A stretch of DNA of 64,000 nt from positions 744,001-808,000 of the forward strand of contig NZ_CP162010.1 in assembly GCF_041734645.1 (NCBI RefSeq), read 5' to 3'. The translations under genes were made by a program, and so were the position numbers. Positions 35,810 to 43,936 of the stretch are shown here, piece after piece. How positions within the stretch are numbered: position 1 is the first letter of the stretch; every line of letters begins with the position of its first letter. This DNA is from Rodentibacter sp901420285 (GTDB taxonomy: Bacteria; Pseudomonadota; Gammaproteobacteria; Enterobacterales; Pasteurellaceae). Below the pieces are notes generated by a model, which saw nothing but the letters and a program-made list of their open reading frames with translations, searched no databases and had not been told where the DNA came from.

Positions 35810-35925
35810 CAATTGATTTTTGTATTTGATTAAAATTTTATAGCGTTTGGGCGCTTCCTTTTGCGCTTTGGCGGTAAATATGGTACTTTTTGCCCATCAA
35901 TTCGATAGTAATATTGTTAATTTTT

Positions 35926-36822
35926 ATGAACGAAGAACACTCGACTAACCCAGCTGAAGTTACTAAAAAATCTTTTTTCCAATCCCTTTTCGGGCGCTTC
36001 TTTCAAGGCGAGCTTAAAAATCGCGACGATTTGGTAGAAGTAATCCGAGATTCCGAACAAAACGACTTAATCGACCAAAACACCCGCGAAATGATTGAAG
36101 GCGTGATGGAAATCGCCGAATTGCGCGTGCGCGATATTATGATTCCTCGTTCGCAAATCGTTTTTATTGAAGATCAACAAAATTTAAATACGTGTCTCAA
36201 TACGATTATCGAATCGGCACATTCACGTTTTCCGGTCATTGCGGATGCGGATGATCGCGATAATATCGCCGGCATTTTGCACGCCAAAGATTTATTGAAA
36301 TTTTTGCGTGAAGACTCGGAAGAGTTTGATTTATCAAAACTTTTAAGACCCGCAGTGATTGTACCGGAAAGTAAACGCGTAGATCGTATGTTGAAAGATT
36401 TTCGATCTGAACGTTTTCATATGGCGATTGTAGTGGATGAATTTGGTGCGGTGTCTGGGTTAGTGACCATTGAAGATATCTTGGAACAAATCGTCGGTGA
36501 TATTGAGGATGAATTCGATGAAGAAGAAATTGCCGATATTTGCCAACTTTCCCGTCATACTTACGCCGTGCGGGCGTTAACCGATATTGACGATTTCAAC
36601 GAACAATTCAACACGCATTTTAACGACGAGGAAGTCGATACTATCGGCGGTTTGATCATGCAAGCCTTCGGTTATTTACCGAAACGCGGTGAAGAAATTA
36701 CCTTGGAAAAATTACAGTTTAAAGTCACTTCCGCAGATAGCCGTCGTTTAATTCAACTGCGCGTCACCGTTCCGGACGAACATTTATCAGAGATAGATGT
36801 GATGGAAGAAAAGGCGGAGTAA
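35926..36822 (+). CDS. corC: CorC/YbeX family protein with paired CBS domains
   Basis: A 298-residue cytoplasmic protein matching E. coli CorC (YbeX), linked to magnesium/cobalt efflux and ribosome metabolism. RVRDIMIPRSQ and SAHSRFPVI open the first CBS domain, VDEFGAVSGLVTIEDILEQIVG the second, and the C-terminal CorC_HlyC domain includes EEVDTIGGLIMQAFG. ATG 35926 (MNEEHS) fits the family better than an in-frame upstream codon at 35890. It precedes lnt, as in many gammaproteobacteria. Confidence 0.93.
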   Translation: MNEEHSTNPAEVTKKSFFQSLFGRFFQGELKNRDDLVEVIRDSEQNDLIDQNTREMIEGVMEIAELRVRDIMIPRSQIVFIEDQQNLNTCLNTIIESAHSRFPVIADADDRDNIAGILHAKDLLKFLREDSEEFDLSKLLRPAVIVPESKRVDRMLKDFRSERFHMAIVVDEFGAVSGLVTIEDILEQIVGDIEDEFDEEEIADICQLSRHTYAVRALTDIDDFNEQFNTHFNDEEVDTIGGLIMQAFGYLPKRGEEITLEKLQFKVTSADSRRLIQLRVTVPDEHLSEIDVMEEKAE

Positions 36823-36883
36823 TACCTTTCTTTATTTTAAGCTTTGCGTAGCCCTCGTTCTATCCGTAAACGAAATATTATTT

Positions 36884-38422
36884 ATGAATAAATATATCAT
36901 TTACCTCATCGCCTTAGTTTCCGGCGTGCTCGGCGTATTCGCTTTTTCTCCTTTTGATTATTGGGGCTTAGCTTATGTCTCACTGCTCGGTTTGATTTTT
37001 GTAGCGAAAACATCGAAAAAGTCCACGGCACTTTTTGCTAGCTTTTTATGGTCTATGGGCTTTTTCTGCTTCGGTGTGAATTGGTTGAATGTCAGCATTT
37101 ATCAATTCGGTGGTGCTTCTTTAGGCGTAAGTTATTTTTTGGTGGGCTTACTTTCGGCGTATCTTGCGCTTTATCCGGTGTTGTTCACTTACTTAGTACA
37201 ACGTTTTAACGTGCAAAGTGCAGTTATTTTCAGCGTAATTTGGACGTTCACCGAATTTTTACGCGGCTGGCTGTTCACCGGCTTTCCTTGGTTACAATTA
37301 GGCTATACGCAGATCGACAGCCCGTTTTCAGGCATTGCGCCGATTTTTGGCGTAACCGGCTTAACGTTTTTTACTGTGTGGGCGAGCGCGAGTATTTTTA
37401 ATGGTGTTGCTGCCTTGTTTAACGGGAAAAATCCGAAAATAGCGCTGTTCAATGCGGTGCTGTTGGCTGGGGTTGGCGGTTTGAGCGCTTATGCGCAACG
37501 CATTGATTTCGTAAAACCCGTTCAAAATGAACCGCTTCGTGTTACCTTGCTGCAGGGCAACATAGAACAAAATCTGAAATGGGATCCTGATTATTTATAT
37601 TCCACGCTGGAAATTTATCAAAAACTGATTGCACAACATCTAGGCAAAAGCGATCTGATTATTTTGCCGGAATCCGCCCTGCCGACACTTGAAAATGCCC
37701 TTGTTCCGTTTTTTGAACGTCTTGACCGCGCAGGCCAAGCGGCCGATACAGAAATTGTGATCGGTACGGTTTATCAAGACGTGCACTCGGACAAATTATT
37801 CAATTCTATGGTAAGCGTCGGAAATCCTAATTTTCCTTATCGCCTTGAAACACTGAATCGTTACAGCAAACGTCACTTGGTACCCTTCGGCGAATATGTT
37901 CCGTTGGAAACGTTATTGCGTCCGTTAAATTCCGTGTTTAATTTACCGATGTCCGCTTTTCAAAGCGGTGCCGTAGCGCAACCTCCTTTTATGGCTAAAG
38001 CCCGGGTTTTTGCACCAGCAATTTGTTATGAGATTATTTTCGGTGAACTGGTGCGTCAAAATTTAAAAAATGATACCGATTATTTGCTGACGATTTCTAA
38101 CGACGCGTGGTTCGGCAATTCCATCGGTCCTTGGCAACATTTACAAATGGCAAGAATGCGGGCGTTAGAATTGGGTAAGCCGTTGATCCGCGCCACCAAC
38201 ACGGGAATTTCCGTGTTTATTGGCGCAAAAGGTGAAATTTTGGCGCAAGCGCCGCAATTTGTAGAAACCGCTTTAACTTACGATATTGCGCCGATGAAAG
38301 GAAAAACGCCTTATTCAGTGTTGGGCGATATGCCGCTTTATGGTTTGTCGTTACTGTTTTTGATGCTGCGCGGTATGATGGCCTTTATGCGTCGGCGGAT
38401 GAACCTTTCGCAAAAACCTTAG
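36884..38422 (+). CDS. lnt: Apolipoprotein N-acyltransferase Lnt
   Basis: A 512-residue inner-membrane enzyme adding the third acyl chain to lipoproteins. An N-terminal set of helices precedes the nitrilase-like domain; the triad region is visible as ILPESALPT (Glu), LVPFGEYVP and PAICYEIIF (Cys). The length equals E. coli Lnt. A repeat copy at 37448-37461 encodes FNAVL between the helices. Several lipoproteins in this window (MltB, LolB) would be its substrates. Confidence 0.95.
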   Translation: MNKYIIYLIALVSGVLGVFAFSPFDYWGLAYVSLLGLIFVAKTSKKSTALFASFLWSMGFFCFGVNWLNVSIYQFGGASLGVSYFLVGLLSAYLALYPVLFTYLVQRFNVQSAVIFSVIWTFTEFLRGWLFTGFPWLQLGYTQIDSPFSGIAPIFGVTGLTFFTVWASASIFNGVAALFNGKNPKIALFNAVLLAGVGGLSAYAQRIDFVKPVQNEPLRVTLLQGNIEQNLKWDPDYLYSTLEIYQKLIAQHLGKSDLIILPESALPTLENALVPFFERLDRAGQAADTEIVIGTVYQDVHSDKLFNSMVSVGNPNFPYRLETLNRYSKRHLVPFGEYVPLETLLRPLNSVFNLPMSAFQSGAVAQPPFMAKARVFAPAICYEIIFGELVRQNLKNDTDYLLTISNDAWFGNSIGPWQHLQMARMRALELGKPLIRATNTGISVFIGAKGEILAQAPQFVETALTYDIAPMKGKTPYSVLGDMPLYGLSLLFLMLRGMMAFMRRRMNLSQKP

Positions 38423-38471
38423 TCAAAGCCACCGCACTTTTGCGTTTGGGATGAAAAATAACGAGATTTTA

Positions 38472-39263
38472 ATGAATCAAAATTTAATCGAAGTAAAAAA
38501 TCTCACCTTTAAACGGGGCAGTCGTGTGATTTACGATAACCTGAATTTACAGGTGCAAAAAGGTAAAATCACGGCGATTATGGGGCCTTCAGGAATAGGT
38601 AAAACCACTTTACTGAAATTAATCGGTGGTCAGCTGATGCCGGAACGAGGTGAGATTTTATTTGATGGACAGGATATTTGCCGCCTGTCGAATCGCGAGC
38701 TTTACGAAGTGCGTAAACGAATGGGCATGTTATTCCAGTCGGGAGCGCTGTTTACCGATATTTCTACTTTTGATAACGTGGCATTCTCGATTCGCGAACA
38801 TACCCGATTGCCGGAAAGTTTAATTCGTCAAATCGTACTGATGAAATTAGAGGCCGTGGGCTTGCGCGGTGCGGCGGAATTAATGCCGTCCGAGCTTTCT
38901 GGCGGGATGGCACGTCGTGCTGCATTGGCTCGTGCGATTGCATTGGATCCGGATTTAATTATGTTTGATGAACCTTTCACCGGACAAGACCCGATTAGCA
39001 TGGGCGTGATCGTAAGCCTGATTAAACGCTTGAACGAAGCGTTGAATTTGACTTCCATCGTCGTTTCGCACGATGTGCAGGAAGTGTTAAGTATCGCCGA
39101 TTATGCTTATATTATCGCGGATAAACACGTAATTGCGGAGGGAACGTCCGAGCAACTATTGCAAAGTCGGGATCCACAAGTGGTGCAATTTTTAAACGGC
39201 GAAGCGGACGGTCCGGTGAAATTTCATTATCCGGCTGGAAACTATGTGGAGGAATTATTCTGA
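38472..39263 (+). CDS. mlaF: Phospholipid transport ATPase MlaF
   Basis: A 263-residue ABC ATPase of the Mla system, which moves phospholipids to keep outer-membrane asymmetry. GPSGIGKTTLLKLIGGQ is the Walker A, LSGGMARRAALARAIALDPD the signature, and IMFDEPFTGQDP the Walker B. ATG 38472 is chosen because it gives the family length; an in-frame ATG at 38451 is possible. It overlaps mlaE by one base. A canonical uptake signal (38431-38439) lies just upstream. Confidence 0.95.
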   Translation: MNQNLIEVKNLTFKRGSRVIYDNLNLQVQKGKITAIMGPSGIGKTTLLKLIGGQLMPERGEILFDGQDICRLSNRELYEVRKRMGMLFQSGALFTDISTFDNVAFSIREHTRLPESLIRQIVLMKLEAVGLRGAAELMPSELSGGMARRAALARAIALDPDLIMFDEPFTGQDPISMGVIVSLIKRLNEALNLTSIVVSHDVQEVLSIADYAYIIADKHVIAEGTSEQLLQSRDPQVVQFLNGEADGPVKFHYPAGNYVEELF

Positions 39264-40048
39264 TGATTGTTGATATGATTTCTTCCCTCGGACGTAATGT
39301 GATCCAATTTTTCCAAGCATTGGGACGCGCTGGTTTTATGTTGTTCGGCGCATTAGTCGGTAAACCGCAGATACGTAAACATTTTCCGTTGTTGATTAAG
39401 CAATTACACGTGTTGGGCGTGCAATCGTTATTGATCATAATGCTTTCCGGCTTATTTATCGGCATGGTATTGGGCTTACAGGGCTATGTCGTGTTGGTGG
39501 ATTTTTCAGCCGAAACCAGTCTTGGTCAGCTTGTTGCGCTTTCATTGTTGCGGGAATTAGGTCCGGTCGTGACCGCGCTTTTATTTGCTGGTCGTGCGGG
39601 CTCCGCATTGACTGCTGAAATTGGCTTAATGAAAGCCACTGAGCAACTTTCCAGCCTTGAAATGATGGCAGTCGATCCGTTACGCCGAGTGATTGCACCG
39701 CGTTTTTGGGCAGGCGTGATTGCGATGCCGATTCTTTCCATTATTTTTATTGCTATCGGTATTTGGGGGGGCGCTTTAGTCGGTGTGGATTGGAAAGGCG
39801 TGGATGCAGGTAGTTTCTGGTCGGTAATGCAAAATGCCGTGAGCTGGAGTTACGATATCCTCAATGGATTTATTAAGAGCGTATTCTTTGCCATTGCGGT
39901 GGTGTGGATTGCGTTATTCAACGGTTATGATTGTATGCCGACTTCTGAAGGGATCAGTCAAGCCACAACAAGAACCGTTGTCCATGCATCATTAGTGGTA
40001 CTGGGATTAGACTTTATCTTAACTGCCATAATGTTTGGGGCAGGTTAA
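39263..40048 (+). CDS. mlaE: Phospholipid transport permease MlaE
   Basis: A 261-residue inner-membrane permease of the MlaE family with five or six hydrophobic helices. LRELGPVVTALLFAGRAGSA and EIGLMKATEQLSSLEMMAVD are strongly conserved. It lies between mlaF and mlaD in the standard operon order. Confidence 0.96.
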   Translation: MIVDMISSLGRNVIQFFQALGRAGFMLFGALVGKPQIRKHFPLLIKQLHVLGVQSLLIIMLSGLFIGMVLGLQGYVVLVDFSAETSLGQLVALSLLRELGPVVTALLFAGRAGSALTAEIGLMKATEQLSSLEMMAVDPLRRVIAPRFWAGVIAMPILSIIFIAIGIWGGALVGVDWKGVDAGSFWSVMQNAVSWSYDILNGFIKSVFFAIAVVWIALFNGYDCMPTSEGISQATTRTVVHASLVVLGLDFILTAIMFGAG

Positions 40049-40061
40049 TAAGGGTATTTTT

Positions 40062-40568
40062 ATGCGACAAACCGTTAAATATGAATTTTGGGTAGGCTTA
40101 TTTTTGTTACTGGGTATCGGTGCTTTAGTATTTTTAGGTTTACGAGTGGCCAATGTGCAAGGTTTTGGCGAAAACAAATCTTATACCGTCACTGCAACTT
40201 TTGATAATATCGGCGGGCTGAAAGTCCGCGCTCCTCTTAAGTTGGGCGGCGTAGTGATTGGTCGAGTGAGTGGCATTGAGTTAGACGAAAAAACCTATTT
40301 ACCGAAGGTGAACATCGAGATTAACCAAGAATACGATGAAATTCCGGAAAATAGCTCGTTGTCGATTAAAACGTCGGGGTTATTGGGCGAACAATATATC
40401 GCGTTGACAATGGGCTTTGATGACGGCGAAACCGCCATGTTAAAAAACGGTAGCCAAATCCAAGACACCAAATCCGCAATGGTATTGGAGGATTTAATTG
40501 GTCAATTCCTTTATGGCGATAAAAAATCTGAAGGTGATGCGACAAACGCAGAACCGGCAGCAAAATAA
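40062..40568 (+). CDS. mlaD: MCE-domain lipid-binding protein MlaD
   Basis: A 168-residue protein with one N-terminal transmembrane helix and an MCE domain (ATFDNIGGLKVRAPLKLGGV, GRVSGIEL), which forms the hexameric ring of the MlaFEDB complex. ATG 40062 (MRQTVKYEFWVG) is the family start; the frame extends a few codons upstream. It is followed by mlaC. Confidence 0.95.
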   Translation: MRQTVKYEFWVGLFLLLGIGALVFLGLRVANVQGFGENKSYTVTATFDNIGGLKVRAPLKLGGVVIGRVSGIELDEKTYLPKVNIEINQEYDEIPENSSLSIKTSGLLGEQYIALTMGFDDGETAMLKNGSQIQDTKSAMVLEDLIGQFLYGDKKSEGDATNAEPAAK

Positions 40569-40590
40569 TATTTTAGTTAGGAGATTTATG

Positions 40591-41235
40591 ATGAAAATCA
40601 ATCAATTAAAAAAATGGTTTACCGTTTTAACTTTTGCCGTGAGCACACTTTTCGTGACGAGCACCGCAATCGCGGAAACCAATCCTTATGTGTTGATGCA
40701 ACAAGCATCGGATAAATTATTTTCAGACATTAAAGCGAACCAAGGTAAAATTAAACAAAATCCGGACTATTTACGTACTATCGTGCGTAATGATTTATTG
40801 CCTTATGTGCAAGTGAATTATGCCGGTTCTTTAGTGCTAGGTTCGTATTTTAAATCTACTACACCGGAACAACGCGATAAGTTTTTCAAGGCTTTCGGAG
40901 ATTTTATCGAACAAGCCTACGCGCAAGTATTGACCGCATACAGTAGCCAACAAATTCAAATAGAACCGGCAAAAGAAATCGGCGATAAAAACTTGGTGAA
41001 CATTCGCGTAAATATCATGCAAACCGGTGGTGCAGCGCCGATTAAATTAGATTTTAAATGGCGTAAAAATAGTAAAACCGGGGAATGGCAAGCCTACGAC
41101 ATGGTGGCCGAAGGCGTCAGCATGGTCGTAACTAAACAAAATGAATGGAGCAGCATTTTACGTCAACAAGGAATTGACGCCTTGACTGCACAGATTCAAA
41201 AAACTGCGGCTCAACCTGTCACCTTAAGCAAATAA
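40591..41235 (+). CDS. mlaC: Periplasmic phospholipid carrier MlaC
   Basis: A 214-residue periplasmic shuttle (Tol-Toc/MlaC family). The signal peptide runs to about TSTAIAE, and FRRFGDF-like FKAFGDFIEQAYAQVL and FKWRKN...GEWQAYDMVAEGVSM are family features. ATG 40591 lies seven bases after AGGAG; the adjacent ATG at 40588 is also possible. It hands lipid between the outer-membrane MlaA complex and MlaFEDB. Confidence 0.94.
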   Translation: MKINQLKKWFTVLTFAVSTLFVTSTAIAETNPYVLMQQASDKLFSDIKANQGKIKQNPDYLRTIVRNDLLPYVQVNYAGSLVLGSYFKSTTPEQRDKFFKAFGDFIEQAYAQVLTAYSSQQIQIEPAKEIGDKNLVNIRVNIMQTGGAAPIKLDFKWRKNSKTGEWQAYDMVAEGVSMVVTKQNEWSSILRQQGIDALTAQIQKTAAQPVTLSK

Positions 41236-41242
41236 TCTCGCC

Positions 41243-41572
41243 ATGTTAAATTGGGATTTAGTACAAAACAATGATAAGATAGCGCTCCGATTTTCGGGGG
41301 AGCTATCTCGTAACACGTTGCTACCATTATGGCAGCAACGTGCTTCTTTTTTATCTGAGACAAAATTAACTCAACCATATATCGAATGGGATTTAAGCGG
41401 TGTCACGAGAATTGATTCCGCAGGCTTTGCACTGTTGTGCAATTTTTTACACGATAGCCAACAACTTCCTAATAAAACGGTGCGCTTAGTTAACCCCCCT
41501 CAACAATTACTTACGTTGGCGGATTTAGTCAATTTATCTGACTGGATTGCCTCGTTTACCGATAGTCATTAA
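41243..41572 (+). CDS. mlaB: STAS-domain protein MlaB
   Basis: A 109-residue cytoplasmic STAS protein that stabilises the MlaF ATPase. The core WDLSGVTRIDSAGFALLCN is the STAS signature. It starts 7 bases after mlaC and is the last mla gene. Confidence 0.92.
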   Translation: MLNWDLVQNNDKIALRFSGELSRNTLLPLWQQRASFLSETKLTQPYIEWDLSGVTRIDSAGFALLCNFLHDSQQLPNKTVRLVNPPQQLLTLADLVNLSDWIASFTDSH

Positions 41573-41585
41573 AACGGAAAGCCTA

Positions 41586-41843
41586 ATGGAACTGCAAGAA
41601 ATTGAACGAATTTTAAAAGAAACGTTAAACCTGAATGAAGTTTACGCTCAAGGCGAAAATGCGCACTTTGGCGTGATCGTAGTAAGTGATGAAATCGCGG
41701 CCTTATCGAAATTAAAACAGCAACAAACGATTTATGCGCCACTTATGCCTTATTTCAGTACGGGTGAGATTCATGCGTTGACGATCAAAACTTATACCAC
41801 CGAAAAGTGGGAAATGGATCGTCTTTTACACCAAGCCAGTTAA
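41586..41843 (+). CDS. ibaG: BolA-family protein IbaG
   Basis: An 85-residue BolA-like protein (IbaG/YrbA), linked to iron-sulfur or acid-stress functions and often encoded beside murA. FGVIVVSDEIAALSKLKQQQ and the C-terminal IHALTIKTYTTEKW match the family. ATG 41586 gives the normal length. Confidence 0.92.
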   Translation: MELQEIERILKETLNLNEVYAQGENAHFGVIVVSDEIAALSKLKQQQTIYAPLMPYFSTGEIHALTIKTYTTEKWEMDRLLHQAS

Positions 41844-41857
41844 TTAGGATTTCTTTC

Positions 41858-43138
41858 ATGGAAAAATTTCGTGTTTATGGTGGGCAGTCTCGTTTAAGTG
41901 GCACAGTGAGTATTTCCGGCGCTAAAAACGCTGCGTTGCCAATTCTTTTTGCTAGCATTTTAGCGACCGAGCCGGTTAAATTAACCAATGTGCCTGAACT
42001 CAAAGATATTGAAACCACACTTAAAATTTTACGTAAACTCGGCGTTATCGCCAAACGTGATGCCTCCAATGCGGTGCTGTTGGACGCATCCAAAATTGAC
42101 CATTTCGTCGCACCTTATGATTTGGTAAAAACCATGCGTGCTTCTATTTGGGCGTTGGCTCCGTTAGTAGCGCGTTTTCACCAAGGTCAGGTTTCGTTGC
42201 CGGGCGGTTGTTCTATTGGTGCGCGACCGGTCGATTTGCATATCAGCGGTTTAGAAAAAATGGGTGCCGATATTGTATTGGAAGAAGGTTACGTAAAAGC
42301 GCAAGTCGCAGATCGTTTGGTTGGCACTCGTATTGTAATGGAGAAAGTGAGTGTTGGTGCAACCTTATCGATGATGATGGCGGCGACCCTTGCCAAAGGT
42401 ACGACCGTGATTGAAAACGCCGCGCGCGAACCGGAAATCGTGGATACAGCCGATTTCTTAAATAAAATGGGTGCGAAAATTAGTGGCGCCGGTTCCGATC
42501 ATATTACAATTGAAGGCGTTGATCGTCTAACCGGTTGTGAGCACCGCATTGTACCTGATCGCATTGAAACCGGAACATTTTTGATTGCCGGCGCGATTTC
42601 CGGTGGTCGCGTGGTTTGTAAGAATACCAAAGCCGATACTTTGGATGCGGTCATTGATAAATTACGTGAAGCTGGTGCACAAGTAGATATTGCTGAAGAT
42701 AGCATTACTCTTGATATGTTCGGCAATCGCCCGAAAGCGGTAAACATCCGCACAGCACCGCATCCGGGTTTTCCGACGGATATGCAGGCACAGTTCACGT
42801 TATTAAATATGGTGGCCGAAGGCACCAGCATTATTACTGAAACCATTTTTGAAAATCGCTTTATGCATATTCCGGAACTCATTCGCATGGGGGGGAAAGC
42901 GGAAATTGAAGGCAACACGGCAGTGTGTCACGGTGTAGAGCAACTTTCCGGTGCCGAGGTGATGGCGACAGACTTACGTGCCTCAATTAGTTTAGTTTTA
43001 GCGGGTTGTATCGCTTCCGGCGAAACTATCGTGGATCGTATTTACCATATCGATCGCGGTTATGAACATATTGAAGAAAAACTTCGCAGTTTAGGCGCGA
43101 GAATCGAACGTTTTTCTGATCAAAATATAGAAATGTAA
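41858..43138 (+). CDS. murA: UDP-GlcNAc enolpyruvyl transferase MurA
   Basis: A 426-residue enzyme for the first committed step of peptidoglycan synthesis. GAKNAALPILFASIL and the active-site loop LPGGCSIGARPVDLHISG with the catalytic Cys are present, so fosfomycin sensitivity is expected. ATG 41858 gives the family length. Repeat copies at 42065-42078 (SNAVL) and 42540-42551 (EHRIV) lie in the gene. Confidence 0.97.
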   Translation: MEKFRVYGGQSRLSGTVSISGAKNAALPILFASILATEPVKLTNVPELKDIETTLKILRKLGVIAKRDASNAVLLDASKIDHFVAPYDLVKTMRASIWALAPLVARFHQGQVSLPGGCSIGARPVDLHISGLEKMGADIVLEEGYVKAQVADRLVGTRIVMEKVSVGATLSMMMAATLAKGTTVIENAAREPEIVDTADFLNKMGAKISGAGSDHITIEGVDRLTGCEHRIVPDRIETGTFLIAGAISGGRVVCKNTKADTLDAVIDKLREAGAQVDIAEDSITLDMFGNRPKAVNIRTAPHPGFPTDMQAQFTLLNMVAEGTSIITETIFENRFMHIPELIRMGGKAEIEGNTAVCHGVEQLSGAEVMATDLRASISLVLAGCIASGETIVDRIYHIDRGYEHIEEKLRSLGARIERFSDQNIEM

Positions 43139-43154
43139 TGTACCATTCGGTAAA

Positions 43155-43226
43155 ACAAAAAAATGCGGTCAATTTAATCTGCCCCCAAAATTTGGGGGCA
43201 GATCATTTTTAACCGCACTTTTTTTC
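43155..43226. terminator. Nested palindrome terminator between murA and dksA
   Basis: The outer arms are an imperfect uptake-signal pair: AAAAAAATGCGGTCAATTT on the left and ACCGCACTTTTTTT (43212-43225) on the right, an exact canonical signal. The loop holds a second, strong palindrome AATCTGCCCCCAAA / TTTGGGGGCAGAT (43177-43203). The structure lies between convergent genes and would terminate both. The inner arm resembles the IS3-family end at 26563 (TGATCTGC.CCCAAAA). Confidence 0.85.
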
Positions 43227-43238
43227 TTCAAGTGATAT

Positions 43239-43676
43239 CTAACCCGCTACTTGTTTTTCACGAATTTCCGCCAGGGTTTTACAATCAATGCAGAGATCGG
43301 CAGTCGGACGTGCTTCTAGACGACGAATACCGATTTCCTCACCGCAAGAATCGCAATAACCGAAATCTTCGCTATCAAGTTTTTTCAAGGTAGATTCGAT
43401 TTTTTTCATTAATTTACGTTCGCGGTCGCGGTTGCGTAGTTCTAAGCTGAATTCCTCTTCCTGAGTCGCACGATCAGCCGGATCCGGGAAGTTCGCCGCT
43501 TCATCACGCATATGCGCTACAGTGCGGGATGCCTCTTCCATGATTTGTTCGTGCCAAGCCGTTAAGATTTTACGGAAGTGAAGAATTTGATCTTCGTTCA
43601 TATATTCTTCACCTTTTTTTGGTTGATATGGTTTAACGCCTGCAAGATCTAATAAACTTAGCGATGCTTTCGACAT
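43239..43676 (-). CDS. dksA: RNA polymerase-binding regulator DksA
   Basis: A 145-residue DksA that cooperates with ppGpp in the stringent response. The coiled-coil tip DPADRATQEEEF and the zinc finger CDSCGEEIGIRRLEARPTAD followed by CIDC are complete, with four cysteines. It stands convergent to murA and divergent from comEC. Confidence 0.96.
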   Translation of the reverse strand: MSKASLSLLDLAGVKPYQPKKGEEYMNEDQILHFRKILTAWHEQIMEEASRTVAHMRDEAANFPDPADRATQEEEFSLELRNRDRERKLMKKIESTLKKLDSEDFGYCDSCGEEIGIRRLEARPTADLCIDCKTLAEIREKQVAG

Positions 43677-43841
43677 ATCTCACTCCTAATACGAACAGAA
43701 TTTAAGCGTGAAGTTCACGACTTCCTGTCTTATCATTATAGTTCGTTCTCTACGACTTTTCTGAGAACCCGATTTTTAAGGGCGATATAAATAGCAGAAC
43801 TTAATCGGTTTAGCAAATAGAATTTCCCAATTAGAACTGGA

Positions 43842-43863
43842 TTTTGCGATCCTGATCGCAAGA
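43842..43863. promoter_or_regulatory. CRP-S/Sxy competence site upstream of comEC
   Basis: A 22-base palindrome with TTTTGCGATC on the left and GATCGCAAGA on the right lies 74 bases before the comEC start. It matches the Pasteurellaceae competence regulon site, which needs both CRP and Sxy, with TGCGATC / GATCGCA half-sites. The location in front of a competence gene makes the assignment strong. Confidence 0.88.
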
Positions 43864-43936
43864 TTGTCGAGATAAGATTGTCCTTTAATAAAAATCCCAC
43901 TAGCTTCGGCACATCTTTATTTTTTTGCCGATCGCC

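Noticed and set aside
40621..40660. GAGCACCGCAATCGC in mlaC as a repeat copy
   Set aside because: One mismatch in the core (CAAT for CATT). It may be decayed or chance, so it was excluded from the exact count.
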